This document shows, one piece after another, positions 44,344 through 57,100 of a DNA stretch of 64,000 nt. The position numbers were made by a program, and so were the translations under genes. Origin of the DNA: Antedon mediterranea (lineage: Eukaryota; Echinodermata; Crinoidea; Comatulida; Antedonidae); the NCBI RefSeq assembly GCF_964355755.1, contig NC_092670.1, forward strand, positions 40,473,795-40,537,794, written 5' to 3'. The notes beneath the pieces are model-generated. The model had not been told where the DNA came from. It made no database searches and saw nothing but the letters and a program-made list of their open reading frames with translations. Every line of letters begins with the position of its first letter. Position 1 is the stretch's first letter.

Positions 44344-45189
44344 ATGATGGCTGAGTATTTAAATACAGGTATAATTACCTTTCTGTTACTTATCTTAACG
44401 GCGCTAAATAAATCTGAAAATGAAACAGTTTATTTTTGTCCGTCGTCATCCAGTGTTGTGACCAAGCCCCCGGACTGCTTAAACAGCAATACACGACTGA
44501 TATACTGGGAAAAGCGCTCTGATGGTAGGCCTACCGCCGTTATTGCTTCGTACAACTTCAAAACAGACGTTAAATACATAAAACCAAACTATAACATTTC
44601 TTCTGAGGATCTTTCTCTGATTTTGAAAAACCCATCAGCTTCTGAAGACACGTATAACTCGCGTTGCCAATACAACAACGGTATGCATTCTAATGGACAA
44701 TCTGTAACCTTACAAGAGTACAAATACATTGAACTAATCGGCATCGAAATTTTATCAAAAAATAACACTAAGTGTAATAATACGAGAAAATGTAATATTT
44801 CTCGAGAAGACTCAGAAGTTGTGTTGAAGTGTTCAATTAGAAGTGTTGATGTTCCTTATTTGGACAAATTGGAGTTTTATTGGAACGCAACACGTCGTGA
44901 TGATGATACGCCCACTGAGGTAGAATGGGGAGGAGAGAGGGTCACTCAGAATGGTGACATTGTAGGCCTATCCTCAACTGTCACATTAGACATTGATACG
45001 TACACAGACATTACAGTAATGTGTATAATACATGGGCCTGCATTGTGTGGTTCATTGTTGACAGCGAGGGTCGATATAAAGGTTGTATCACCACACCAGC
45101 ACCATCCTAATAATGCTAACTCTTTATTAAGTTCATCTATTTACTTAACCTTTTTAACTGTAGGCCTATGTCTACTACTTCTTAAATGA
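44344..45189 (+). CDS. Two-Ig-domain surface protein, secreted or GPI-anchored
   Basis: A single uninterrupted coding exon of 281 codons. Residues 2-22 (AEYLNTGIITFLLLILTALN) are a signal peptide. Domain 1 (about 26-115) has the V-type Ig layout: Cys in YFCP, Trp in LIYWEK, then SEDTYNSRC. Domain 2 (about 135-245) has VVLKC, LEFYW and the strand pair TVTLDID...ITVMC. Six N-glycosylation sites are present (NETV, NISS, NNTK, NNTR, NISR, NATR). The C-terminus is a hydrophobic run ending directly at the protein end (SIYLTFLTVGLCLLLLK) after small residues NANSLLSSS. This favours GPI attachment over a transmembrane receptor, since no cytoplasmic tail exists. The ligand is unknown; immune or adhesion roles are only possibilities. 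Two ATGs are adjacent (codons 1 and 2). The lack of coding introns is unusual among its neighbours. Confidence 0.75.
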   Translation: MMAEYLNTGIITFLLLILTALNKSENETVYFCPSSSSVVTKPPDCLNSNTRLIYWEKRSDGRPTAVIASYNFKTDVKYIKPNYNISSEDLSLILKNPSASEDTYNSRCQYNNGMHSNGQSVTLQEYKYIELIGIEILSKNNTKCNNTRKCNISREDSEVVLKCSIRSVDVPYLDKLEFYWNATRRDDDTPTEVEWGGERVTQNGDIVGLSSTVTLDIDTYTDITVMCIIHGPALCGSLLTARVDIKVVSPHQHHPNNANSLLSSSIYLTFLTVGLCLLLLK

Positions 45190-45204
45190 TAATTAATGTA
45201 AGGT

Positions 45205-45350
45205 TGTGGTGCTGGAGAGGTGGGGGTTGTGGTGCTGGAGAGGTTGGGTGGTTGTGGTGCTGGAGAGGTTGGGTGGTTGTGGTGCTGGAGAGGTTGGGTG
45301 GTTGTGGTGCTGGAGAGGTTGGGCGGTTATTTGGTGCTGGAGGGGGTGGG
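45205..45350. repeat. G-rich minisatellite, about 26 bp x 5
   Basis: Units of GTGGTTGTGGTGCTGGAGAG plus GTTGGG begin about 15 bp after the stop codon of the Ig-domain gene, hence in its 3' UTR. The plus strand is strikingly G-rich with few C bases. It generates long open frames on both strands that are artefacts. Confidence 0.9.
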
Positions 45351-45595
45351 GCGGTTGTGGTGGTGTTGATTGAAGTGGTGGGGATATCTTGGTGTTTGGC
45401 AGTGGCTATGTTTAGCACTGTTTAGGCTCTTACCACAAACTTACTTCCCTACTCCTCCACCACTGCTGTAAGCCTTGCTAATCAATATATTGCCAAATTT
45501 AACATGTATTTTTAACAAACTATATATTTACATATCTCTTTATTGTTAAATGTAAAATAATAATACATTGCTCAACTTATTTGAGAAAACCACCA

Positions 45596-45601
45596 AATAA
45601 A
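45596..45601 (+). terminator. Poly(A) signal of the Ig-domain gene
   Basis: AATAAA about 410 bp after the stop codon, just left of a long inverted repeat. It is the first clear canonical hexamer. Confidence 0.4.
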
Positions 45602-45608
45602 ACGCTTT

Positions 45609-45706
45609 CGAGAGGCAAGCCACGATTCAACGTTTTGATCTTTATTTATCTCCATTCCTGATGATGATCAAATAAAGATTTAAACGTTGAATCATTGCCT
45701 CTCGTT
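45609..45706. repeat. Inverted repeat of about 98 bp
   Basis: CGAGAGGCAAGCCACGATTC, then AACGTTTTGATCTTTATTT at the left pairs with AAATAAAGATTTAAACGTTG, then AATCATTGCCTCTCG at the right. The centre is CTCCATTCCTGATGATG. A foldback element at the 3' end of the Ig-domain gene is likely. Confidence 0.8.
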
Positions 45707-45709
45707 GTT

Positions 45710-48119
45710 TGGAGTTTTTATCAGTGCATCTGTTGGTTTTTAAAATATCGTTTGTCTAGATTTGGCCTTGTAGGCCTACACATGAAATATAAAGTAATTA
45801 ATGTGTAGGAACAATTATATGAAGCATTTAATTACGAATGAATAATTTGTTTTCGCTCTACAAAAAGGCGTTTCTTCTATAAAACGATTATTGAAATCAT
45901 ATGTATTTGTTGTAAAATCCAAAAAAGTTAAAAATAATGTACAGTATTCACCGATCAGAGACGCACTGATTCCAAAAGGGCGCCCTCATTTTGTCGTTTG
46001 TCTTCCAATAGGGAAACATACATAGTAATCATTTTAATACATTATTACAGTAATAAATGTTATAACGAGATTATGCTATATGTTGATGGTGCTATAGTAA
46101 TATTATATTTATTAATTTATTTTATTAATTTCTTTTTATTTTAACAATTGTTGCTGACTTGCTGTGCAAGGTAGGCCCTACATGGGTTGAATTTATAATA
46201 TTATAATAGGCATGTATATATATTTGTAATAATTTCCTTATTATTTATATTAAATACATTTTTGAATTATTAATAATTGATTTAATTATGTTTCTTCTAA
46301 TGTTTGTTCTAAATGTACCTATAAGTACTCTCTATGTTATAAGTACTCTCTATGTTACCAAAGATACTATCTTTGCTATTAATATCATGGGCTTTGTTAC
46401 TAAATTATAGTGCGCCGCCTATAGCTCTTACATTTTCAATATTATGGACCTGCCCGCGCCCAATTAAATCGGATTTCCGCTCGCGCGCGTCGTCACGTGC
46501 ACGTACTTCCTTTCGTCACGTCTAGCAACGACACTGCGCGCATTTCCGTTTTTTTATTGGAAAGAATACACTAGTTGTTGATAGTTGTTTTCTATATCAT
46601 AACGTAATTTAATAGGCCTTTTAAATGATGTTATTTTTATTGTATTAAAAGAGGAAATTTTACAGTAACCAATACTCTCTAATGGATTGCTTAGTTGAAA
46701 AAAGTATTGAAAAGACACAACACTTAATTAACGAGGAGTTAAACATTTGGCCACTGACCTGCTCAATGTACTTTAGTCGTTACACACCCATTATGATCAA
46801 CCGGACGCATGCTATTAAAACGCTTCTGGAAAATGTAGCCTACAACATCCAATGTGACACAAAAATGTGCATCTTTTCGTGATCGGAAATTCATGGTTGA
46901 CATTTCCAATAATATAATGTCAGAAGTAGTACCTCTGATTTCAATACGTACATTTAATTGCAATGATCAACCATGCTACGAATTTAAATGCACGAATTGC
47001 ACGATAACATAAAATGGTGGGTTTTAATTCTGGCCATTTTGATTTTAGTTTTTATTTAACAGTAGGCCAACCTAGCTCCATCATGGCATTAATATTTATT
47101 ATCATTCATATGTGCTACTGCAACCTTCATCTTTTCAGTATTTTTATAAAGAATTTCATTCAATGCAGTATTTTTCGATCGATCTAGTTTGTTATTGAGT
47201 AAGTATCTCGGTTAATATACAAATGTACAGAATATACATAATGTATATAAATAAAACGACGTCACAGAGTTACGCCGGTAATAATATTATTGCAGAATAT
47301 GTTGATTGGCTTTACTCCCTCTCTCCATGAGCGGCGTGATATTGAATGAAAATATTGCAATATGCGCATGAATTTCATACTTAATTGTACTATGTTAGTC
47401 AATTAAACATTTATAATTAAACATTACGTCATAATGTTGTATGACATTCAATAGAAAGGTGGTGAAATGTACCCCCTCTCTCCTCAAACCGGTGCCGCGT
47501 ATTGAATAAGTATGTACAATTATTGGAACAGCCAATTTATTAAATCCCAAGCAGTTCCTCACAGCTGACAGGTCATTCGCCCTTTTTAGCACGTACTCAA
47601 ACTTTGAGTTCAGCCCGTATATTTGGTTAAAAAATGCATTTGCTTCTTAGCCAGAATGGGTGATTGCCTTATATTCATTTTTGTGATCAAATCAGCTATA
47701 GAAATATATTAGTTTTAATTAGAATTGGCCTCAAATTTTGACACGAGTAATAGCTAAATAAAACCTAAATCATAACAAAGAAACATGTGACCGCTGTAAA
47801 TACTTCCTGTTTTTATCGTGACTGTCAGTCATTTCACCGTCATCCAATCACAGCAAAGTGTGTGTAGGAATCGGTCCAATAGGAACGCTAATTGATAGTA
47901 CATCGCTTACTTTGCTCCGCCTACTGCAAAATGAAAACAAACACACGATTGGATTTTACCGGCGAAGTCGCGGCTTGTTGTCAAGCAAAAATAGGATAAT
48001 TTGAATCGAGTACAGGGGAGTAGAAGCTGTACTTTGATTTAGAAATACCATATTGTATTTATCACGCTTTTGGCTTTGTAGAAATAGGACTAATTTGTTG
48101 AGGGAGTGTGAGGTGAAAT
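45710..48119. other. Spacer and promoter region of the ZNF395/704-like gene
   Basis: AT-rich, except for a CpG-rich island-like block at about 46440-46560 (GCTCGCGCGCGTCGTCACGT, with CACGTG E-box and CGTCACGTC words). Two CCAAT boxes, at 47844-47848 and 47876-47880, lie 240-280 bp upstream of the ATG at 48120. No further gene is supported, although the CpG block could be a promoter of an unseen transcript. Confidence 0.5.
47844..47880 (+). promoter_or_regulatory. Paired CCAAT boxes upstream of the ZNF395/704-like gene
   Basis: CATCCAATCACAG and CGGTCCAATAGG place two CCAAT boxes 32 bp apart, about 240-275 bp before the start codon. This is a typical position and spacing for NF-Y-bound promoters. 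Confidence 0.45.
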
Positions 48120-51100
48120 ATGTACGGTTCCCGAAGAATGGCAAAACGATCCATAATCGGTACAAGAGTTGCCGCACCGTGGCAAGATGGGGTGTTCTAT
48201 CCCGGTGTGATAAAAGATGTCAAAAATCGTGGAGGAGGCGATACAACATATATAGTGCACTTTGATGACGGTTATGCAAGAACATACCGAGATATGGAAA
48301 TCGTAGGACCATGTTTTCAGCCAGTTTCAAAGGTACATCTGAAATTTAATCAGACGGTGTTCACCACTCACAATGGGCGCGAAATTTCAGGTGTTGTTCA
48401 GAAACACCGGAAACAGACGAACGAGGTGTTGATTGTTTTGAACGACGACGAAGACACGATGGTGAAGGTCAAATTGGATGATGTTAGGCTGCTAGAAAGT
48501 AGAAAATCTGCCCGTCTGGTGTCCAATGATACGGATTATTCGAAGCTTGCAGATATCTCGGTTACCGAAGCTAAAAAGAGGCATGTCTCGAATTATATTG
48601 ACGTTCCAAGCAGGTATGTCTATTAGTCGTTAGCTAAAATTTTAATGATGTGCATTGTTTTTGCTTATAAATACGTCATTCATTTTTTATATATGTGCAT
48701 CCCTTTAAATTTAATATTTCATAAATATTAAATTTAAAGGGATGCACATTATTATTATAGGATATTTATGGACACCTTGGAAACCCCCAAATTTCATGAT
48801 TGCGTCATACAAATTTATTAAGAATACGTTGTGCAATGTTGTATATAATTTTAATATAGTCAGCGAAAATTGTCTTCTTTTATTGGAAGATTGCCAATGT
48901 TTTGCAAGGCAATACAAAAAAAAAACTATACGGTGACGTCATTAACTCGTGTTGATAGCTGAGGAGATTATTTTTCCGTGCATGCTAAATTCGCCGCTCT
49001 GTTTTCATCGACTAATAAACATGTATTTTATAAATTTATTCCGTCATTAACGTTTAATAAATATTGCATTATACATTTAGAATGTTAAATTTGAATTTTG
49101 ATACGTAAAATACACGAAAAATTTCGTTTGTTTAATGTTTGTTAGCGGCGCAGCGACTGATTTGATAAACGTCATATTGGGTTTGTTTTCATCGTTCAGG
49201 GTTGTCAACTGCATCGACCTTGGCTCCGTTTCAACTTCTCTATCCATTGTATGGTAATATGTGAGGCCAAGCATTTTATGCAGTGACACAGCTAGCTAGC
49301 CTCTAGAGAACACAGCAGAAGAGTGTGTTGCGTTTTGCGATTATTCATGCATAACAAATGAGCTGTGGGCGCCGGCCGGTTTGTTTATATCTCAACTTAG
49401 CATGTGCTTAATTTGCATAGCTTCCTTATGGCTGTGTTGTTGCTAAACTGAGAGTTTGGCTCAGTTCAAGAATTTCATTTTAGATAATACTTTAAATTAG
49501 GTCATGACCTCAATATGAAATTACTTGTTATTGACATGCATAATAAATTTAAAGGGATATTTGGAAGGAAGAATTCATGGTATAATATTCATAAAAACCC
49601 TTTCTGACATTTCTATTTTTTATAGTGCTATAAAGATATACTATAATATCTCTAAATTTATAGATATGGTAAAACATTTATTTTTTAAGACATAAAATTA
49701 AATTATTTTGTGGTTAAATGATTTCAGTCCAAAAGCACCCAAAATAGATGAAGAACCATCAATGGAAGACGTTATGGCCGCTATGGTTCTTACGTCACTC
49801 TCGTGCAGTCCAGGATTCAGAAGTGGAGGTGAATTTTCAATTTCATTATATTTTCCTCCAATAATTCTTTTCAAATACAACATTCTTTTATTACTGTTGG
49901 TGGGGTGCTTTTTCCTCATCTTTATCATTATCACTGGATGGTTTACAATTTGTTCTGTTCCTGTCAATTTCTCTTTGTTATACTGTAATGCATCCAAAAT
50001 TATTAGAAAGAAAATTTAAAAAACTACAATTTAAACACATCCACATGTTATACAAACATGTTACAAAATCAAAACTATTTTAATTAAGTACATACCAAAT
50101 ATAGACAATATTATTTATGGAACAACAGTTTATATCTTGTTGTTATGATCATGAATGTTTAATATGGTCCAGCTGCCTTGTTTGAACAAGTCCAGACAGG
50201 TCAAATTTAGCAAGTACGCCCATTGTTTGAATTCAAAGTGAGGTTATGTGTGTACCTTGTTTGTGCAGCCATAGGCCACATCTATTTGTACAGCCATATA
50301 CCAAATTTATATAATGATTGTTTATTCAATAATTGACTCAATTAGAATATTCATGACCAATAATTCTCAGTGTTATCAGGGAGGCTAATGGCCAGCCAAG
50401 TGCTGATAAGAAGAGTGGTGTGGTTTACCTACAATTGATAGAATATACAGTGATGAGGTCATGGCCAAAAGACCTCCAAATATGGCCAAAATACATCCAA
50501 ATATGGCATTAAAATACAATAACGTCTCTGTGGTTTGATAACAGGATAATCAGTATAGAGTTTTCCTTTATTTTTGTTTGCCAAAATATATTTTAATACT
50601 AAATAAAATGTATGTATGGTGCAAGGCTATTTTGATCAAGAAAAAACAAATTTTAAAGAAGACAATGTTTTCACAAACATGAACTAGTAGAGACACTATG
50701 TACCCGGCCATCCATGTAATATAATTATATGGATTTACAGTGTTTGGGAAGTTTTAATAAAGAAATATGCTGCACATTGTCTATGAAAATAACTGACGAG
50801 TAAGTAGTAATTTTTCCATTAAATTTCAGTTGGGGAGCCACCTAGTCCATCTAGCCCAGCCCGCCATGGCCTGTCATCATCCTGGTCTCCCGCCACCATC
50901 AACGCACCACCAAGCAGCCTAGGTTCTGCATCCAGCGGTAGGTTTAGCTTTGATAACACAAGGTGGATCCCTTCTCCATCTGCATCTTCAAACAGCGATC
51001 GTGAAAGCCCGCAGGCTGGCACGGAAAAGATGGAGTATGAGGGAGGTAGCCGGTCCTTGGTGGAACCATCGTTCGGTCCACCTGCGCAGGTGTTTAGTTT

Positions 51101-54100
51101 GTCGTTGGATGAAGGTATTGATGTGTTTGACTGTGGGGCGGAGTTTGAAGTCGAAGAGAATACCCCATTGAAAAAGGTGAGTTATTGCATTTTTGATCAA
51201 AATCAATTATCAATCAAAAACTAATTAATGAGAAAGGAATGTACATCTGCAGATCTGTAACTTGTTGTTTCATGTAAAATGTATAAAAAAGTGCATTGTC
51301 CAATATTTTAATGTGTATTTATCTACACACGGAACCAACAGCTTAACATCCCATCCAAAGAACCAGGCAATTAGAAAAAAAAACATCTTTCCTAAAGGAC
51401 ACCTACAAATGTTGTACTTGTTCCTTATTGTGTTAATGGTAATAGAATCACATCTTAGTTCTTACTCTGAAATGGAATAAGCACATACTCTGTATGCACC
51501 AAAACTATTCTACCCAACCTTCAACTCATTGTATATTGTGTGTATTTGACCTTTGACCTTGGGAACAGCCTTTTATAATTACAGCATATTACTGCTCTAA
51601 TCAATATGGTTACCTATTATGAGGCTAGAACCAATGTCTTGGGCTATACTTGGATAAGTGCATCTAGAGCCGTCACTAGTGAGACAGTATTCCTGGCTCT
51701 ATTTCATTTCATAGTGTTTTGAACTTATTAATTTACAGACAGCAGCATTACATTTACACCAGTTTACTTGTTAATGTTGAATGTGGGTTACGGCCATGGT
51801 TTTAATTACTATGCTTAAGGTAGTGCACTTTCAGACTGAATTTATAATGTTTTAGTACAGTGAATCTATAATACCATTATAATAATCTTTAGTCTGCCTG
51901 CTTAATTTCTTTCTGTTTGAAATCAAATAGATCATCGAATTGATGTTTGACATTGATCAAAAACCGGTTGTTTTGATTCAAATGACTACAACCATGCAGA
52001 GGCTTTAACACTGTGGGGAAATTAAGGGTCATAGTGTAACATTCTTTAAGGGGCCTACAACGCTGGCCTCATGCTCTGGGGCCCTTTAATACTGGGCCAC
52101 TGGATTTAGCCAGTGGGCGCTATGCCACTGTAACCGTTTAGTATACATCTCACCTCTTTCAAAATGGATTATCCTAAAAGTACAACTGCTACGTTATTGA
52201 CTCTGTCAAACAATTGTTGAAATATATTTGTTAATGTTATTGTTTGTTTAACAAAGTGACTAGCTAGGACATCAAAAGTATTGTTCCTTTATTATGTCAC
52301 AAACTCCACTTATCAAATATCCCTATTTTATTTAATAAGGGATAACATCTTTTAATTCTAAATCGCCTCTCTTGATCAATCATCATGATTGCCCATTTGT
52401 AGGTCACCAACAGGTCACTTTAAAAATCGTATGAATTCCGTGACGATGTCGTACTACAACTCAGCTATGTTTAACCATATATCTATCAAGAACACAAGTG
52501 CAACATACATTGTTAACAATATTTCATTAATAGAACAGCCATGTGACATGTGACAATTGCTAAATGACCCTAATAAAATACATACATTAATGATTTCAAA
52601 CCAGGTGTTATTCTATGTAAATATGTTAGCTGCAATCATGTCATTGGTAGAGTATCCCCTAATTAGGAGTAATGAATCTGGTAATGAATGTTGTTTAAGA
52701 TTAGTATGTGTTGAATGTTCAATGCCGTGGTCTATTGGTATATGTAGCTGATGTTGTTGCTGTATAGAATTTCTGTAGAAGTAACCTACTGTGATTGGGG
52801 GAAAGTGAAAGTTATGGAGAAGGGGAGATGTTTGGTAAAGTTATTCAGAAAAGGAGAATTTAAAAACTGTTTCAGTAGTAGAATGATTAATTTGCAGTTT
52901 AATGCCATTCATTGAGATTCTTGTTTGTTTACTGAGTAAAAAGGTACCTTGATTTTATGGAGAGATATTTTGGGAAGATTGTAGGAAATCTTCTACAGTA
53001 AGTAACTCTAATGTCACAATATGGCAGCTTATATTATTCCACTGTAACTACTCTACTTATCAATATATTGTTATTCTAAAAATAAAGCTATTAAATATGT
53101 TTGCTTACCGAGTCACAGTTGATCAGTTTTCACATGATGAATAACGCACACTGACTTTAATTAATGGTGCATGTCACACTATATATAAACAAACTTCTGT
53201 TTGTAAACCTATCGTTTCTATTGAGCAAGTGAATAATACAGGTTTTTTCTTGCTAGCAGAAATGGGTCCATGCAAAAAACTGCAAAAAAAGAATTTATCT
53301 TAAAAACATTTTAAAGAGGCCAATTGAATCAAGTGTCGGGAACCGTTCTTAAATCATTTCCAATAACATTTTAGCAGAAACACAATTACTTTCTCAATTT
53401 GACCTCAAATCTGTTGAACCTGACACTGACAGAACCAGTTTTTTTTATTGTAAAAATTCAGTTGGCACATAATCTGTATAATTCGGAGGAACCTGTACTT
53501 TTGAAATAGAAAAGGCCTTATAAAATAAACTCAGGTAAACCAAGTCACTGAGAAGCTGGTGTTATTTATTATTACTAAGCTATGGCATACATAGGTGATA
53601 TAAAGGGGACTCCAGCCGGCTTAATTTCACCATTTTTTTTATTGGCTCTCCCTATTTAAACATCCTGGATCTGCTAACTGTACAACTCCATTACAGATGA
53701 AATGGAAAAATATTAGAGAAGGGGAAATACTAATTGTAGCATGCATAGCTAATTAATTTAGAGTAGATTTCGCCGGTGTTTCTTGGTATCGGTATCGTCA
53801 TACTAACAATATATTTGATCAGCTGCCAATTACTACTTGCTAATATGACTATTGTTCCTGCTGCTGATCTTTAACCTTTGGTGCAGGGATGTTATTTTAT
53901 ATCTCCCAGGTCAGCAGTTTTCAGATTGAGTTATAATATTAATGAACAAAAGAAAATAGTGCAGGACAGTGGATTAGTAGGAAAGGTATTTTTAGAGGAT
54001 AGATTTAGGTCAAACATGCCAGTATCTTTGCTCTTACAGCTCTTCATTTTTAAAAAACAACTTAAATATTTACATTCAGTATTTACCTATTCAATACTTC

Positions 54101-57100
54101 TATTAATAATAATATTTTATTTGATTGAACCTTATTTAGTGAGGGTGACCCTAAACAGCATATGCTGACAATCAAGGGGCCCTCAAATACTATAATAAAG
54201 GCTTAATCGATTTAAAGACATTACATTTTAGAATATACATTGAATTATGATTAAATTAAGTACTTTTGTATTATAGTATTTATGAAACATTTTAATTTAA
54301 TATTTAAATTTAGCTTATTTACTTTATATTAAACTTCAGGCATTTCTATTATTAACCACCCTTCAACTTAATAATTGAGACAGCTGATAGTGTGCTAATT
54401 AGCAGCCTGTCATTATTTTAGGCCTCTTATGTAGGATGACAACCTACCACTTAAAAAGCATTTACTGTCACTGAAGTATCATGATCTAGGGAAGGTTGTA
54501 ACATAACCTTTAGTATAATATTATAACACTTTTGTATACAGATAAAAACAATTGGAATGTCCTATACTCAAAATTATAAAAAAGATGCCAAAATATGATA
54601 TGAATAAATTTGTTTGGGGTGTAAAGTGTTTTGCATTTTAATTTGGTTCTTGCTTGTTCTTTTTAAGTAATTAAGTGTCGCTACTTTCATAGCTTCAACT
54701 CAATATGTTTTCTAAATTGTTTTTACAATCAAATTGTGTAATAATAATAATATTTAAATTAATGTTGGTGTAGTGCATTGTTTTTTTTCATAGATTCTTC
54801 TTACTGGCTGTCCTTAACATGTGCTTTTTTTTCTAAATCAAATAGTTGAACATAGGGTCAATAGTCAATAGAGTAGAGGACGGAAGTTGCGCGGTTTCTC
54901 AACTGTCATTCATAACAATTTATCAAACTTTTTACAGTTAATTAAACATTAATATCGTTCAGGAAGCATCTTCAGCAATCTATAAAAACGCTATTTTCCA
55001 AATAAAGTTGAATATAGCTTTATGGTTTAAATGTAAAAATTAGATTGACTACTATATGTACTTTGTCTTAGGCAAAAATAAATGACTTTATTAACTATAC
55101 GGTAGTCATTTTGACTTTATTAACTATACGGTAGTCATTTTGACTTTATTAACTATACGGTAGTCATTTTTTTTCATACTTTTAGAATTAAAAAAAAGGC
55201 ATAGAATGTACAAATTATTTAATAATAAATTTAGACATTATTTCTGTGAATTAATCTTATTAAAAATCTGTTCTTCAAGAGCAAGCACGTCCCTTGAGTG
55301 TGCCCCTGATTGTAAATTTACAATGATGATTTAAAATTTAAATGTTTAGTTTAAAATAACAAATAATTCTCAAACAATTAAAAATAAAAACTGTAAAAAA
55401 AATACTGTTTTACTGATTTTGTATAGCTCATGCATAGCAACATGAATATTCATGAGTAACTAATGATATTCATATTTTCATATTGATTTTCAGTTTGGCA
55501 CTGAAATATCAATTTCAATAATCATTCAAAGACCAAAACCATAATATGAAAAATGCTGAGAGGTCAGAAAAAGGTGTTTTATAATTTACTTTAAAAAAGG
55601 TTTGACGGGTCAGTTATTGTGCTCTGGGGCTTCACATAATTATTTAATTACTCCAACAAAATAAATACTATATTATTATAATAATCATATATAAATTATA
55701 ATTTATTTTATAATGTTTACAACATTTTGATGTTAAAACAAGTTCCTCATTTGTCAGAAAACAATCATGTTGAATTATGGGATGAGAGAACAAGCTACAA
55801 TAATATGATAACACAGTTTTTTTTGTTAAATGTCAAATTTGACAAAAATAAATAATTTTGTAAACATTTACAAATAGTTTATAAAATTGAAAATAATATT
55901 AGCTTTGTTTTTCATTCGCTTTAAAAATAAAATTAACATTATTTTTGATAAAGAATAAATTTAATAATGCAATACTAAATTAATACACTTAACATTTGTA
56001 AGATATTATTTCCATGAAAAACACTTGTACATCCGTTTGAGAAAAAAAAAATTTATATGCAAACTCGCAGACCAGCATATTGATTGATGAAATGGAAGCA
56101 TAAATAAGGGTTTTTTATTATTGCTTTTAACCTCAAATGTTTCAAATGTATTAAAGTATGTTTGTTTATGAGATAATGTCGTGCAGACTGATCTTAGGTT
56201 CCATATCAAAATTATTGTTTCAAAAATCTTGCTAAATAATACATTTAAACCAGTAAAGTGAGTAAACAAATGTAATTACTGCAGTAACTATATGATACAA
56301 TAATTTTGACATGCATCTCTCCCATAGAAAACTATATAACTACGGTATTATGTATTTGTATTGAGCATTTATTTGATTATTACATCAATACATTACAGGC
56401 TACAAATAAACTGAATAGTGCAGTGAAATCTAAGTGAAAACCAACAGTGTCCTAGTATTTGTTTCTTCCCTAGCTTATAATATGATTGAACTTAGAACAA
56501 CTTCTAGGAGACACCATCTCTACGAGATTAGAAAACACACCGTAGTATCCTCTACCAGATTAGGAGACATGCCTTTTCTATTATATAATATCCTCTACCA
56601 GAGGAGACATGCCTTATTATCTAACAGCCTCTACCAGACACGCCTTCTTTATCTCGTCTTTTTGTATCCCAGTAAAACGTCTTGCATGCCTGGTTATGGT
56701 CTAACGATCACTGATTATTGTATATTACAAAACCAACGGCTTTAGGGGTCATGACGAAACCATTACATTTTAATATTAAAGTGTATTGCTTTTGTCTTTA
56801 CAAAATTGAAACAAAAAAAATTGTAAGCTAAATAAAATAATGACAGCTGTTAAAAATAGGCTACAAATACATAATTTGTTTGACAACAAATTAGGAAAAG
56901 GCGATATCGGGAGATTTCGACGATTATCGGAAGACTTGCGAGGTCTGTGTCATGTTGTATTTTGTGTTTACTCTTCTAGTAAAACAAACCCTAAGGTGGC
57001 AGAACAACTGGAAAATCATTGATGTTTTTTCCAGGTCTCTGTGGCAGCCCTGAGCATTATTGCCTGCTGCATGCCATTGGGTCTATGCCAGAAAACATAC

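Noticed and set aside
45182-45425. Gly/Cys/Trp-rich and Pro/Thr-rich frames after the Ig gene
   Set aside because: Both strands of the G-rich 3' UTR minisatellite; not coding.
46682-46882. 66-codon plus-strand frame
   Set aside because: No homology, splice sites or composition supporting a gene; within expectation for chance frames.
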